Positions 17,428 through 25,494 of a stretch of 64,000 nt of DNA are shown piece by piece. The translations under genes and the position numbers were made by a program. Source of the DNA: Desulfobacteraceae bacterium RAAP-1 (lineage in GTDB: Bacteria > Desulfobacterota > Desulfobacteria > Desulfobacterales > Desulfatirhabdiaceae); contig LKPX01000008.1 in assembly GCA_001443525.1 (NCBI GenBank), positions 1 to 64,000 on the forward strand. The letters are read 5' to 3'. The notes beneath the pieces are model-generated. The model did no database searches, had not been told where the DNA came from, and saw nothing but the letters and a program-made list of their open reading frames with translations. Positions within the stretch are counted from its first letter, which is position 1, and each line of letters starts with the position of its first letter.

Positions 17428-18377
17428 ATGGTAAAATGGTTATCTATACAGCAGAAGATGGAACCATTCAGACCGAAGTCCGGCTGGAGGCCGAAACGAT
17501 TTGGATGACCGAGCAGCAATTAGCCGTCGTTTTTGATCGCGATCGAACGGTTATTGGCCGACATATTAAAAACATCTTCAAGACTGGAGAATTGGATGAA
17601 AAAAGCAATGTGCAAAAAATGCATATTCCTGACTCGGATAAACCGGTAGCTTTTTATAATCTCGATATGATTCTCTCCGTAGGCTACCGCGTCAATTCCA
17701 GGCGTGGCACCCAGTTCCGCATATGGGCTAACCGGATTCTCAAGGAATATCTGGTTCAAGGGTATGCCATCAACGAAAAACGCCTGAAAGAACAGCAAGC
17801 TCAAATTAACCGGCTCAAGGAATCCATACAACTGGTAGAAAGAAGTCTGCTTGAGCAGGCTGAAACCGTTGCTGACGACCGAGGGGTCGTTCGTGTTCTG
17901 GCAGAATTTGCCAATAGCCTGGGAATTCTTGACGATTATGATCATGAATCCCTGGAAACGCGGGGTAAAAACGCTCAAGCATCGGTTGTAATCTCTGAAC
18001 AAGAATTCATGCAGGTGGTCCACGCCATGCGTAGCGAATTTGACTCGGACATGTTCGGCAGACCCAGGGACATGAGTTTTTTAAGCTCGGTAAACCAGAT
18101 ATACCAGAGCTTTGGCGGAGCGGCATTTATTTTCGGTTCCGTAGCCAAAGGGGAAGAGAAAGCGACCAGCGATGTGGATGTCTGTGTCATCGGAACAGCA
18201 TCCTTTACCGATGTGGTGGTGGCTCTTGCAGATATGAACCAGAAACTTGGCCGGGAAATCAATCCGGTAGTCATGCCCTATGACCAGTTCACTGCCAAGC
18301 TGGCTGCCGGCGAACAGTTTACAACCCGGATCATGCATGAACCGAAACTTTTTCTGATAGGTGACGAACATGACTGA
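17424..18377 (+). CDS. RhuM-type protein fused to a minimal nucleotidyltransferase domain
   Basis: A 317-residue chimera. Residues 1-115 match Virulence_RhuM (TIWMTEQQLAVVFDRDRTVIGRHIKNIF, VAFYNLDMILSVGYRVNSRRGTQFRIWA). Residues 118-232 match the helical linker seen in RhuM-Fic proteins (NSLGILDDYDHESLE, SSVNQIYQSFGG). Where those proteins continue into the Fic AMP-transferase domain, this one has a nucleotidyltransferase (about 233-317). Its FIFGSVAKGE and SDVDVCVIG give the GS and D250/D252 signature, then LGREINPVVMP and LFLIGDE. It overlaps both neighbours. The domain calls are firm. A role as toxin, antitoxin or defence component is inferred. Confidence 0.85.
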   Translation: MNGKMVIYTAEDGTIQTEVRLEAETIWMTEQQLAVVFDRDRTVIGRHIKNIFKTGELDEKSNVQKMHIPDSDKPVAFYNLDMILSVGYRVNSRRGTQFRIWANRILKEYLVQGYAINEKRLKEQQAQINRLKESIQLVERSLLEQAETVADDRGVVRVLAEFANSLGILDDYDHESLETRGKNAQASVVISEQEFMQVVHAMRSEFDSDMFGRPRDMSFLSSVNQIYQSFGGAAFIFGSVAKGEEKATSDVDVCVIGTASFTDVVVALADMNQKLGREINPVVMPYDQFTAKLAAGEQFTTRIMHEPKLFLIGDEHD

Positions 18378-18975
18378 TCTCCCTCGTTTGGCCATTACGA
18401 GAAAGGAAGGAACAGAGCAATTTCACATTAACGGTAAGTCACTCGGTTTTGACCTTTTAAGCTTCTGGCGGTGGTCCGCTTCAGACCTGGTAAACAACGC
18501 GATGCGAGGTATCGTTGCTGAATATATCGTGGCCCATGCATTGGGGTTAGGTAAAAGCGGAGTGCGGGACGGCTGGGCGGCATTTGATTTGGAGACTCCT
18601 TCCGGAATCAAAATCGAAGTCAAATCGGCGGCATATGTCCAAAGCTGGCACCAGAAACAGCTCTCGTCCATTACGTTCGTAACGCCAAAGACATATGCTT
18701 GGGATGCAGAAAACAACATACAATCACAAGGGTCGAAACGGCAGGCTGACGTATACATATTTGCCCTCCTGGCCCACACGGACAAAGCAACAATCGATCC
18801 TCTGAACCTTGACCAGTGGCGTTTCTACGTTTTGCCGACTAAAGTCCTTGATGCAAGAAAACGCAGTCAACACTCCATTACCTTAAAATCGCTGGAAGGG
18901 CTTTGTCCAAGGGCGGTTACATACGCCGAATTGCCAAAGGCCATGGAAAACTGCATTGGAAAAGAGCTTACATAA
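18370..18975 (+). CDS. Uncharacterised PD-(D/E)XK nuclease-like protein
   Basis: A 201-residue protein. The ATG at 18370 has AGGTGA six bases upstream and overlaps the previous stop by 8 bases, which favours it over a GTG at 18361. The pattern GIVAEYIVAHAL (E51), then AAFDLETPSG (D73) and IKIEVKSAAYVQSW (E83, K85), fits the core of a PD-(D/E)XK nuclease fold. The C-terminal half (QADVYIFALLAH, WRFYVLPTKVLD, SITLKSLEGL) resembles a family of hypothetical proteins with restriction-endonuclease-like cores. It is the last gene of the cassette and ends at a hairpin. Nuclease activity is inferred. Confidence 0.72.
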   Translation: MTDLPRLAITRKEGTEQFHINGKSLGFDLLSFWRWSASDLVNNAMRGIVAEYIVAHALGLGKSGVRDGWAAFDLETPSGIKIEVKSAAYVQSWHQKQLSSITFVTPKTYAWDAENNIQSQGSKRQADVYIFALLAHTDKATIDPLNLDQWRFYVLPTKVLDARKRSQHSITLKSLEGLCPRAVTYAELPKAMENCIGKELT

Positions 18976-18985
18976 CCCGGTGCTA

Positions 18986-19017
18986 CACTGGATCGCCGAA
19001 AAAGCCGGCGCCCAGTG
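18986..19017. terminator. Hairpin between convergent genes
   Basis: CACTGG and then CGCCG pair with CGGCG and CCAGTG around a short A-rich loop. It lies between the cassette's last stop (18975) and the 3' end of the activator gene on the other strand (19041). It has no T tract, so it may act in both directions or only mark the cassette edge. Confidence 0.5.
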
Positions 19018-19040
19018 AGCTTTCCGTGATGGCATATGAA

Positions 19041-20444
19041 TCACATCGTACGTTCCTGCGCTTCGATGCTTCTGGAGGCATTGACGCCGTAACGCTTCAT
19101 CCGGTTATAAATGGTCACGCGGGATACGCCCAGCAATTCCGCCGTTCTGGATTGATTGCCGCCGGATTTTTTGAGAGCCTCGATCAGCTCCTGCTTTTCG
19201 ATTTCCCGCATATCGTAGGACGGGCGTCTGGATTCGGATGTGGCAGGTGCGAGGCGCATTCGGCCTGTGGCTGGCGGCAGATGTTCCGGAAGGATCAACG
19301 AATCGTGGCAGGTAACGAAAGCGTATTCAAATGCGCTTTTCAGCTCGCGGACGTTGCCGGGCCATTCGTAGCTCATCAGAACATCCATGGCCTGCTTGCT
19401 GATGCCTTTGATATTTTTGTCGCTCTTCAGACGGATTTTCCGGAAGAAAGCCTCCGCCAGCAGCGGAATATCGTCCAGACGATCTCGAAGCGGCGGCAGA
19501 TGAATCGGAATGACGTTGATGCGAAAGAAAAAATCCCTGCGGAATTTTCCCTTTTCAATGAGCTGCTGAAGGTTCCAGTTGGTGGCGGAGATAATACGGA
19601 CATTTACGGGAATTGGCGAGCTGGCGCCCACCCGTTCGATGGTTTTATCCTCCAGCACCCGCAGCAGCTTGACCTGGGTGCCCAGTGGCAGGTCTCCGAC
19701 TTCATCCAGAAAAATATCCCCATCCGAAGCTTTTTCAAATCGCCCCACCCGGTCGCGTATCGCACCCGTGTAAGCGCCCCGGACATGGCCGAAAAGCTCG
19801 CTTTCCAGCAGCGAATCGGCCAGACTGGCGCAGTTGACCTTGACGAACGGCCCGTTACGGCGCTCTCCGATTTCATGAATGGCCTGGGCTACCAGCTCCT
19901 TGCCGGCGCCGCTTTCACCGTAAATGATAACCGGCGCGTCGGAACAGGCGGCGTTTTTGATCAGATCGAAGACCTGAAGCATCGGCGGGCTAACGCCGAT
20001 AATGCCGTAAAATCCGTCTCTGGAACGCAGTTCTTCCCGAAATGCCGCGATCTGGATATCTTTTTCAATAACATCTGAAACATCCGTAAGGGTGCCTACC
20101 GCGCCGATGACATTACCGGAGCTGTCTTTCAACAGGGAGGCATTCTGAACGGCGTGAATAATGCGGCCGCTTCGCGATCGGATGGTGCACCGGCGTGTAT
20201 GCAGCTCGCCGTAACGAAACAGCTCGCACCAGTATTCATCGGATGTATCCATCTCTTTCAAACATGCGTTACATTCCAGAATACTGCATGTCCGTCCCAG
20301 TAATTCATCCTGGCTGTAGCCGGTCATGGTTTCAAAAGCCCGGTTCACCGACACGATGGCCCCGCGCGTATTGACGATCATGATCCCGTCCTGGATAGTG
20401 TTGACCACCGTTTTCCAGTATCGGTCCAATTCCTGTTCGGCCAT
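19041..20444 (-). CDS. PAS-AAA+-Fis sigma54-dependent transcriptional activator
   Basis: A 467-residue enhancer-binding protein. The ATG at 20444 follows AAGGAG, whereas a GTG at 20474 has no ribosome site. A PAS domain (about 10-130) carries an unusual cysteine group (GRTCSILECNACLKEM, EYWCELF). The AAA+ domain (about 150-385) has GESGAGKE, the sigma54-contact loop ELFGHVRGAYTGA, and LDEVGDLPLG. A Fis-type helix-turn-helix lies at about 420-460 (NQSRTAELLGVSRVTIYNRM). It is divergent from a sigma54-type promoter that drives the tusA-metF-hdrA operon, the likely target. The PAS cysteines suggest redox or metal sensing, which is inference. Confidence 0.92.
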   Translation of the reverse strand: MAEQELDRYWKTVVNTIQDGIMIVNTRGAIVSVNRAFETMTGYSQDELLGRTCSILECNACLKEMDTSDEYWCELFRYGELHTRRCTIRSRSGRIIHAVQNASLLKDSSGNVIGAVGTLTDVSDVIEKDIQIAAFREELRSRDGFYGIIGVSPPMLQVFDLIKNAACSDAPVIIYGESGAGKELVAQAIHEIGERRNGPFVKVNCASLADSLLESELFGHVRGAYTGAIRDRVGRFEKASDGDIFLDEVGDLPLGTQVKLLRVLEDKTIERVGASSPIPVNVRIISATNWNLQQLIEKGKFRRDFFFRINVIPIHLPPLRDRLDDIPLLAEAFFRKIRLKSDKNIKGISKQAMDVLMSYEWPGNVRELKSAFEYAFVTCHDSLILPEHLPPATGRMRLAPATSESRRPSYDMREIEKQELIEALKKSGGNQSRTAELLGVSRVTIYNRMKRYGVNASRSIEAQERTM

Positions 20445-20604
20445 ATTGTAAAGCGTCTCCTTGACATTTAACACATATAAAGTATAAAAGTTTATCAGTT
20501 TAACAGTTCCATGGCAAGCTGCTTATCCCGTATGTCATTTGAAGAAAGACAAGTTTCTGAAATGATGATGTCCACGAACTGTCGTCTGCTGAAATTACAC
20601 CTTT

Positions 20605-20620
20605 TGGCCTGGATGTTGCT
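20605..20620 (+). promoter_or_regulatory. Sigma54 (-24/-12) promoter for the tusA-metF-hdrA operon
   Basis: TGGCCTGGATGTTGCT has the -24 GG and -12 GC dinucleotides separated by exactly 10 bases, and keeps TGGC, G, and TTGCT of the consensus. Predicted transcription start is near 20631. The next ribosome site, GGGAGG (20645), leads into the TusA-like gene. The adjacent divergent activator is of the sigma54 class. Confidence 0.75.
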
Positions 20621-20660
20621 TTGCGACTACTCGTGAAAAGTAAACGGGAGGAACTCCAGA

Positions 20661-20906
20661 TTGAGGGGAAAAGCTGACTACACGCTGGACGTTCGAGGAA
20701 CCATCTCCCCCTTCTCGTTATTGAAGGTATCCCTGGTATTTCAGCAAATGAAGCCGCGCCAGGTCGTGGAGATACTGGGTTGTGATTCAGACATGCAGCG
20801 GGACCTACTTCGGATATTGCCTGAGGCGTCCTATGAAATTGTTTGCACGGAACATGTGACAACGGATACGGGATTCTCGAAAGTGCGGCTGAAAAAACAC
20901 ATCTGA
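20661..20906 (+). CDS. TusA/SirA-like protein lacking the sulfur-carrier cysteine
   Basis: An 81-residue TusA-fold protein starting with TTG, ten bases after GGGAGG. LDVRGTISPFSLLKVSLVF aligns with the TusA signature LDxRGLxCPxPxLKxxxAL. The persulfide-carrying Cys is replaced by Ser (about residue 16) and the CPxP motif reads SPFS. The rest (MKPRQVVEILGCDSD, DLLRILPEASYEIV) fits the beta-alpha-beta-alpha-beta-beta fold. Two other cysteines (41 and 62) are not in the active position. It is the first gene after the sigma54 promoter and lies 169 bases before the metF paralog. It could be a binding or regulatory protein and not a sulfurtransferase (inference). Confidence 0.75.
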   Translation: MRGKADYTLDVRGTISPFSLLKVSLVFQQMKPRQVVEILGCDSDMQRDLLRILPEASYEIVCTEHVTTDTGFSKVRLKKHI

Positions 20907-21075
20907 TTTATAAGACGCCGCACGTGCGGAATGTCACAGGTGTATCGACATGCGGGCATTGTGGTACGACAGGTAAGAACAGCAGCCAGGTTTGGATATC
21001 GCAATGGCTTCGCATGTTTCCAACAGCGGGGGTGAACAATGCCGCCTCCGCCAATCTCGACAGGGAAGGAAATTC

Positions 21076-21948
21076 ATGAATATTCAAAAACGGTTACAAA
21101 GCGGAAAGTTTGTCGTTCTCGCTGAAATGAACACGCCTAAAGGGGTGGACATTTCCCGGTTCATGACCTACGCTCAGCATATTCGAGGCCGGATAGACGG
21201 CGTCGTTGTGCCCGACATGGACAATGGGGTCATGCGCATGAGTGCGCTGGCCGGCGGCGCGCTGCTTCAGCAGCAGGGAATTGAAACGCTCATCAACGTG
21301 TATGGCCGGGACCGTAACCGCATGGCGCTTCAGGGCGACATGCTGGCAGCCCACGTTCTGGGGATTCAGAATTTGATTGTGGTTCAAGGTGAAAACATGG
21401 CCTGCAGCGATCATCGGGACGCACCGCCGGTCAACGATCTGGATGAAATGGGCGTACTGAACGCCATCCGCAACCTGCAAGCCGGGAAAGATATGGCAGG
21501 GTTCGATCTGGACGGAGTTCCGCAATTTTACGTCGGATGTCATATGGCGCCGTTTGCGGACAATGCAGCTATGGACGCCGAAATAGAGCTGGCCAGGGGG
21601 AAAATCGCTGCGGGAGCCGGTTTTGTCATTACCCCACCGGTGTTCGATATGCGTCGTTTTGGTGAATTTATGAAGAAAGCCGCTGCGCTTCAGGTTCCCA
21701 TTATCCCGACGGTGTTTCTGATCAAGTCCGTGGCGGTTGCCCGCTATATCGCTACCAACGAACCCGGCGCTCATATTTCCGAAGATCTGATCCGGCGCAT
21801 CCGCACCTCGTCCGATCGGGAAATGGAAGGCGTCCGGATTGCTGGAGAGACAATTGCTCAACTTAGAAAAGAGGCCGGCGGCGTTCTGCTTCAGACCCTG
21901 GGATGGGAGCATCGTTTGCCCGCCATTCTGGATGCGGCAGGCCTCTGA
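21076..21948 (+). CDS. MetF-like methylenetetrahydrofolate reductase paralog (divergent active site)
   Basis: A 290-residue TIM-barrel protein. The ATG at 21076 follows GGGAAGG. The overall pattern follows MetF: an early Glu (VLAEMNTPKG), a GRDRNRMALQGD segment equivalent to TRDRNR in the second MetF of this locus, and PFADNAAMDAEIELARGKIAAGAGFVIT. However, the folate-contacting Asp is Glu (VQGEN), and the usual TQ before the sixth strand is TP (ITPPVFD). The protein may therefore bind another pterin or act as a subunit. It lies 35 bases before hdrA, in the same operon. Confidence 0.82.
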   Translation: MNIQKRLQSGKFVVLAEMNTPKGVDISRFMTYAQHIRGRIDGVVVPDMDNGVMRMSALAGGALLQQQGIETLINVYGRDRNRMALQGDMLAAHVLGIQNLIVVQGENMACSDHRDAPPVNDLDEMGVLNAIRNLQAGKDMAGFDLDGVPQFYVGCHMAPFADNAAMDAEIELARGKIAAGAGFVITPPVFDMRRFGEFMKKAAALQVPIIPTVFLIKSVAVARYIATNEPGAHISEDLIRRIRTSSDREMEGVRIAGETIAQLRKEAGGVLLQTLGWEHRLPAILDAAGL

Positions 21949-21983
21949 TATGCAACTTTTTAAATGGAACGATAAAGACAGAT

Positions 21984-24900
21984 ATGAAAACAGCAGACCC
22001 ATTTCAAACCAGTAACAGAGTTCTGGTGATCGGGGGCGGCGTTGGCGGAATCCGGACCGCGCTGGATCTGGCGGAGGCTCAGAAACATGTTGTTCTGATT
22101 GACAGAGCCAATGCGATCGGCGGTTTGATGACTCTTTTAGACAGAACATTTCCGACCAACAACTGCGACCTTTGCACCATTTCTCCGACACTTTCCGAAA
22201 GCAGCCGCAGCCAGTACATCGAACTGATGCCGCTGACGCAGGTTACCCGCTTGAGCGGCGAGGAAGGAAACTTTTCCGCTCAACTGACCACTGCGCCACG
22301 GTATATCGATTTGAGCCGATGTACGGCCTGCGGGGAATGCCACAAGCAATTTCCGGAATGCGTGAATTTTAATCCAGGACTCGACCACCGGGCCCCGACC
22401 TGTATGCGATATCCTCAGGCCACGCCTCAGGCGTTTTCCATCGACATGAGCCGGTGTTCCGATCCAAAGGCGCTGGCTGACTGCTGTCCGGCTCACGCCA
22501 TTATTCTTGATGACAGGCAGACGCAGAGTGAATTTCAGATCGGGGCCGTGGTTATGGCGCCGGGTGCATCGGTTTTCGATCCGGCAGCCATCGACAGTTT
22601 CAGTTACGGACGGGATCCGGATGTGATCACCAGTCTGGAATATGAGCGCATCATGTCCGCTTCCGGTCCGACTCAGGGCCGTCTGATGTGCCCGTCCGAC
22701 GGTCGTACGCCTGAAAAAATCGCCTGGATCCAGTGTGTGGGATCACGGGGTATGCAAAAAGGCGCGGTATCGTATTGTTCCGGTGTGTGCTGCATGTTCG
22801 CACTCAAGGAAGCCATTGTTACCAAGGAGCGGTTTCAAGACAGCATCGAAGCATCCATATTTTATATGGATATGCGCACTTTCGGTAAAGATTACGAGCT
22901 CTATTATGAAAGAAGCCGGAAAGATTACGGCGTGCGCTTTGTCCGGAGCCGTCCTCACAGTGTCTTTCGCAAAAACGGTCAGGGTCAGCTTACGGTGACA
23001 TTCGCTTCCGAAGATTCCAGCACCATGAACGAGGAAACCTTCGATCTGGTGGTTCTGGCCACCGGGTTTCAGATCGGCGCGGAAACACGGCAACTGGCCG
23101 AGACGCTGGGCATTACATTAAATCCGCATGGTTTTGCGCAAACCGGCGCGTTCGATCCGGTCGCTACATCCCGTCCCGGCGTTTACGCCTGCGGTATGTT
23201 CGAAAGCCCCAAGGATATTCCGGAAACCATGACCCAGGCCAGTGCGGCCGCATGCAGAGCGTCGGCCCATCTTCCTGCGCCTGAGGCGCTTCCCGAATCC
23301 GAGGATGAGCAGACATCGGAACGGGACGTAACCGATGAAGAACCCCGGATTGGCGTATTTATCTGCGATTGTGGTGAGAGCATTGGTGCTGTGGTTCATG
23401 TGCCTGAACTTGCGGCTTTTGCCGCAAAGCTTCCGGGGGTGGCGCTGGCGGAAAGTGTGGGCCACGGGTGCAGCCGGGAATCCATGAGTCGCATTCAGGA
23501 AGCCATTGCAGAGCATAAGCTTAACCGCGTGGTGATCGGCGGATGTTCTCCGCGCACCCATGAGTCCCGGTTTCAGGATGTTCTGCAACGCGCGGGTCTG
23601 AACAAATATCTGCTTGAAATCGCCAATTTGAGAGATCAGGACGCCTGGGTGCATCTGGATCATCCTGATAAAGCCAACGCCAAGGCCAGACAACTCATCT
23701 GGTCGGCGGTGATGAGCGTGAAGAAGGCCCATGCGCTTGCGGACAATTACCTGCCGATCAACCGGGACGTTCTGGTGGTCGGCGGCGGTGTGGCCGGCAT
23801 GACCGCGGCGCTGCGGCTGGCGGATCAAGGATTCAGAGTGTTTCTGGCGGAGCGGCGTTCCATGCTGGGCGGTACCGCCAATCTGGTTCACCGGACCCTG
23901 GAAGGCGACGATGTGCAGGCGTTTGTCAGTGATCTGAGACAGAAAGTTATGAGCCATCTGAAGATACAGGTCATTTTCAACGCTTTTATCGTGGATCACA
24001 GCGGTATGCCCGGCATGTACACCACCGGTATGCAGGTAGGTCCCCAAATGTTCTACCGGCAAATCCGTCATGGCGTGACGATTCTGGCGACCGGCGCTTT
24101 ACCCCGCAGGCCGGATGGATATTTGTTGGGACAGCATGATGCGGTTATGACCCAGCTCGACGCGGATGCACTGATCGATGAGGCTCCGGAAAAAATCAAA
24201 GCATGGGATACCGTGGTCATGATTCAGTGCGTCGGCTCCCGCCAGCCGGACAATCCTAACTGTTCGCGCGTCTGCTGCCAGGCTGCGGTTAAAAATGCGC
24301 TGCGGATACTGGAACAAAATCCGGAAACCCGTATTTTTATCCTGTATCGGGATATGCGCACCTACGGATTCCAGGAAGATTACTACCTGAAAGCGCGGGA
24401 AAAAGGTGTTATATTCGTCAGATATGAACCGGCGTCGCCGCCGGTGGTTCGGGCTGCTGCCAACCAGATCGAAGTGGCGTTCACCGATCCGGTTCTGGGA
24501 AGATCCGTCATGGTGACGGCGGATGCGTTGCTGCTGAGTACCGGATTTATCAGTGACGACGAATCCACCGAAGATCTGGCGATGATTTTCAAGATTCCGA
24601 GAACATCAGATGGTTATTTCCTGGAAGATCATATCAAGCTGAGACCGGTGGATTTCTCCAAACCTGGTTTTTATATGGCAGGCACCGCTCATGCGCCCAA
24701 GAACATCCGGGAGTCCATTGCTCAGGCGGAGGCTTCAGCGGCGCGGGCGATGACCATGCTCAGCCGGGAAAATATCAATCTGGGAGCTGCTACGGCCCGT
24801 GTGGATTCACAGAAATGCGCGGCCTGTCTGATTTGTGTACGGGCGTGTCCTTTTGGCGTCCCCTTTATCAATGCGGACGGCTATTCGGAAATTGATCCTG

Positions 24901-25025
24901 CCAAGTGTCACGGATGCGGCGTATGCGCTGCAGAGTGTCCTGCCAAGGCCATCCAACTGATGCAGTTCGAGGATGACCAGATTTTATCGAAAGTCAGCAG
25001 TCTGCTGGAAAGGATGGTGGCATGA
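21984..25025 (+). CDS. hdrA: Double-length HdrA-like flavoprotein iron-sulfur subunit
   Basis: A 1013-residue protein made of two HdrA modules. Module 1 has an FAD loop (VIGGGVGGIRTAL, about 14-26), the HdrA motif PTNNCDLCTISPTL, a cluster motif CTACGEC (about 113), and a damaged second cluster site (CSDPKALADCCP). Module 2 begins about residue 454 with FICDCGESIG and GGCSPRTHE. It then has a second FAD loop (VVGGGVAGMTAAL, about 595) and ends in two [4Fe-4S] motifs (CAACLICVRACP, CHGCGVCAAECP, about 945-1000). HdrA is the electron-bifurcating flavin subunit of heterodisulfide reductase complexes. No hdrB or hdrC is present here. The stop overlaps mvhD by ATGA. Confidence 0.92.
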   Translation: MKTADPFQTSNRVLVIGGGVGGIRTALDLAEAQKHVVLIDRANAIGGLMTLLDRTFPTNNCDLCTISPTLSESSRSQYIELMPLTQVTRLSGEEGNFSAQLTTAPRYIDLSRCTACGECHKQFPECVNFNPGLDHRAPTCMRYPQATPQAFSIDMSRCSDPKALADCCPAHAIILDDRQTQSEFQIGAVVMAPGASVFDPAAIDSFSYGRDPDVITSLEYERIMSASGPTQGRLMCPSDGRTPEKIAWIQCVGSRGMQKGAVSYCSGVCCMFALKEAIVTKERFQDSIEASIFYMDMRTFGKDYELYYERSRKDYGVRFVRSRPHSVFRKNGQGQLTVTFASEDSSTMNEETFDLVVLATGFQIGAETRQLAETLGITLNPHGFAQTGAFDPVATSRPGVYACGMFESPKDIPETMTQASAAACRASAHLPAPEALPESEDEQTSERDVTDEEPRIGVFICDCGESIGAVVHVPELAAFAAKLPGVALAESVGHGCSRESMSRIQEAIAEHKLNRVVIGGCSPRTHESRFQDVLQRAGLNKYLLEIANLRDQDAWVHLDHPDKANAKARQLIWSAVMSVKKAHALADNYLPINRDVLVVGGGVAGMTAALRLADQGFRVFLAERRSMLGGTANLVHRTLEGDDVQAFVSDLRQKVMSHLKIQVIFNAFIVDHSGMPGMYTTGMQVGPQMFYRQIRHGVTILATGALPRRPDGYLLGQHDAVMTQLDADALIDEAPEKIKAWDTVVMIQCVGSRQPDNPNCSRVCCQAAVKNALRILEQNPETRIFILYRDMRTYGFQEDYYLKAREKGVIFVRYEPASPPVVRAAANQIEVAFTDPVLGRSVMVTADALLLSTGFISDDESTEDLAMIFKIPRTSDGYFLEDHIKLRPVDFSKPGFYMAGTAHAPKNIRESIAQAEASAARAMTMLSRENINLGAATARVDSQKCAACLICVRACPFGVPFINADGYSEIDPAKCHGCGVCAAECPAKAIQLMQFEDDQILSKVSSLLERMVA

Positions 25026-25453
25026 TGGAAGATTTCGAACCGGTCATTATCGCTTTCTGCTGTCATTACTGCGCTTACACGGCTGCGGATATGGCCGGCA
25101 GCCAGAGACGGTGCTACCCGGCCAATGTCCGGATTATCCGCGTTCCATGCTCTGGAAAGGTCGATGTGATTCATATCCTCAAGGCGTTTGAAAACGGGGC
25201 GGACGGCGTTTATGTGGCCGGATGTCTGGAAGGGGACTGCCATTTTAAAAACGGCAATATCCGCGCGGCCAGGCGGGTGGCCTATGCCCGCAAGCTGATG
25301 GAAAGCGTCGGCATTGAGGGGGAAAGGCTGGAGATGGTCAATTTGTCCGCCGGAATGGGAGATCGTTTTGCAGAAATCGCCGGCAGAATTACCGAAAAAA
25401 TCCGGAAAATGGGGCCAAACCCAATCCGAAACACCATCCGGCCTGTTGCGTGA
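25022..25453 (+). CDS. mvhD: MvhD/FlpD-family electron-transfer subunit
   Basis: A 143-residue [2Fe-2S]-type protein that passes electrons between hydrogenase (or formate dehydrogenase) and HdrA. The signatures are FCCHYCAYTAADMAGSQR, VRIIRVPCSGKVD, and VAGCLEGDCHFKNGN, with the family's conserved cysteines. The first cysteine position, which is selenocysteine in some relatives, is Cys here. The ATG overlaps the hdrA stop. It is the physical link expected between mvhGA (14.7-17.1 kb) and HdrA. Confidence 0.9.
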   Translation: MMEDFEPVIIAFCCHYCAYTAADMAGSQRRCYPANVRIIRVPCSGKVDVIHILKAFENGADGVYVAGCLEGDCHFKNGNIRAARRVAYARKLMESVGIEGERLEMVNLSAGMGDRFAEIAGRITEKIRKMGPNPIRNTIRPVA

Positions 25454-25494
25454 CAGGATATCGGATATTTATATTGTAAGGAGAAGAAATCACA

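Noticed and set aside
18903-20078. 391-codon open frame on the plus strand opposite the sigma54 activator
   Set aside because: It is antisense to strong AAA+ motifs and has no recognisable domains.
20843-21079. ORF with CGHCGTTG between the TusA-like gene and the metF paralog
   Set aside because: It overlaps the TusA-like gene, lacks a ribosome site, and its Cys pair alone is not enough to call a gene.
25022-25060. Possible selenocysteine in MvhD
   Set aside because: The position that is Sec in some relatives is an ordinary Cys codon here, and no in-frame UGA is present.
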